NCBI GenBank assembly: GCA_965223985.1
Contig: OZ245030.1
Span: forward strand, 3,224,001-3,288,000
Length of the DNA stretch: 64,000 bases
Source of the DNA: JAPPKS01 sp963667895
GTDB taxonomy: Bacteria; Poribacteria; WGA-4E; PCPOR2b
Reading direction: 5' to 3'
Below, piece after piece: positions 63,918 to 64,000 of this stretch; position 1 is the first letter of the stretch; every line of letters begins with the position of its first letter. The notes under the pieces were generated by a model. The model saw only the letters and a program-made list of their open reading frames with translations, made no database searches and was not told the DNA's origin. Made by a program: the position numbers and the translations under genes.

Positions 63918-64000
63918 GATTCTAGTTACTCGCTTGCTATTCTAAGAGGGAGCATATAGTTTCCAATCTGCTTGGCATGGTTGCAAGAAAGTCGTATTGA
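63918..64000. other. Post-terminator leader, no start codon yet
   Basis: The remaining bases contain only an ATG followed after six codons by a stop. The gene controlled by the T-box, probably an aminoacyl-tRNA synthetase or amino acid gene, starts outside the window. Confidence 0.6.

Overview
The window is one contiguous stretch of bacterial chromosome with moderate GC content, dense genes, short spacers and Shine-Dalgarno-led starts. Several promoters match or nearly match the sigma-70 consensus with a 17-base spacer. No rRNA, CRISPR array, prophage or intact transposase gene was seen. The mix of a phytanoyl-CoA dioxygenase-like protein, a PorV/UPF0164-type barrel protein, DUF5683, a GH127-like protein, propeller and VWA/GATase-like proteins, LDH-type malate dehydrogenase and an 11-subunit complex I recalls uncultured Gram-negative lineages such as Candidatus Poribacteria or relatives. 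That placement is inference from gene content only.

Layout. 1-4.5 kb: a PhyH-family oxygenase, a PorV-like outer-membrane protein, a rearranged repeat-rich spacer carrying copies of the ends of both flanking genes, then a DUF5683-like protein. 4.6-7.8 kb (minus): an OmpA-like lipoprotein, and a separate operon of a DUF2089 regulator, a small helical protein and a DUF4097 protein that share one short helical motif. 7.9-9.8 kb (minus): urease accessory genes ureE-ureF-ureG without structural genes. 10-14.3 kb: a VOC protein, a core MetE-like protein, a TPR/propeller protein and a lipoprotein. 14.4-16.2 kb (minus): a GH127-like protein. 16.7-22.7 kb: a double-VWA membrane protein, tilS, hpt and a dihaem cytochrome c. 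22.9-26.9 kb (minus): mdh, icd and a very divergent citrate synthase homologue. 27.9-32.3 kb (minus): gltB.

33.5-38.7 kb holds the most unusual proteins: a beta/gamma-crystallin protein fused to a GATase-like domain, a flotillin-like protein with about twelve 22-residue repeats, and a zinc-cluster protein containing a carbohydrate-binding-like domain. 38.8-51.9 kb is the complex I operon nuoABC-DHIJKLMN without nuoEFG; a frameshifted DUF262/DUF1524 (GmrSD-like) gene sits between nuoC and nuoD. Then come tRNA-Gln and tRNA-Glu behind a perfect promoter and before a terminator, a lipoprotein gene broken by a stop codon, and a RecQ helicase with its zinc site displaced toward the C terminus. 55.6-60.1 kb (minus): ELM1-like, STAS, NFACT/RqcH and DUF815 genes. 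60.3-64 kb (plus): an ornithine carbamoyltransferase with an altered substrate loop, a J-domain coiled-coil protein, superoxide dismutase, and a T-box leader whose target gene lies beyond the window.

Functionally the window is mostly central metabolism (TCA cycle, glutamate and arginine synthesis, respiration) and envelope proteins. The candidates for undescribed biology are the crystallin/GATase-flotillin-zinc-protein neighbourhood, the shared-motif regulator operon, the defence gene inside nuo, and the duplicated gene-end spacer. All calls rest on reading motifs by eye; no database search was run.
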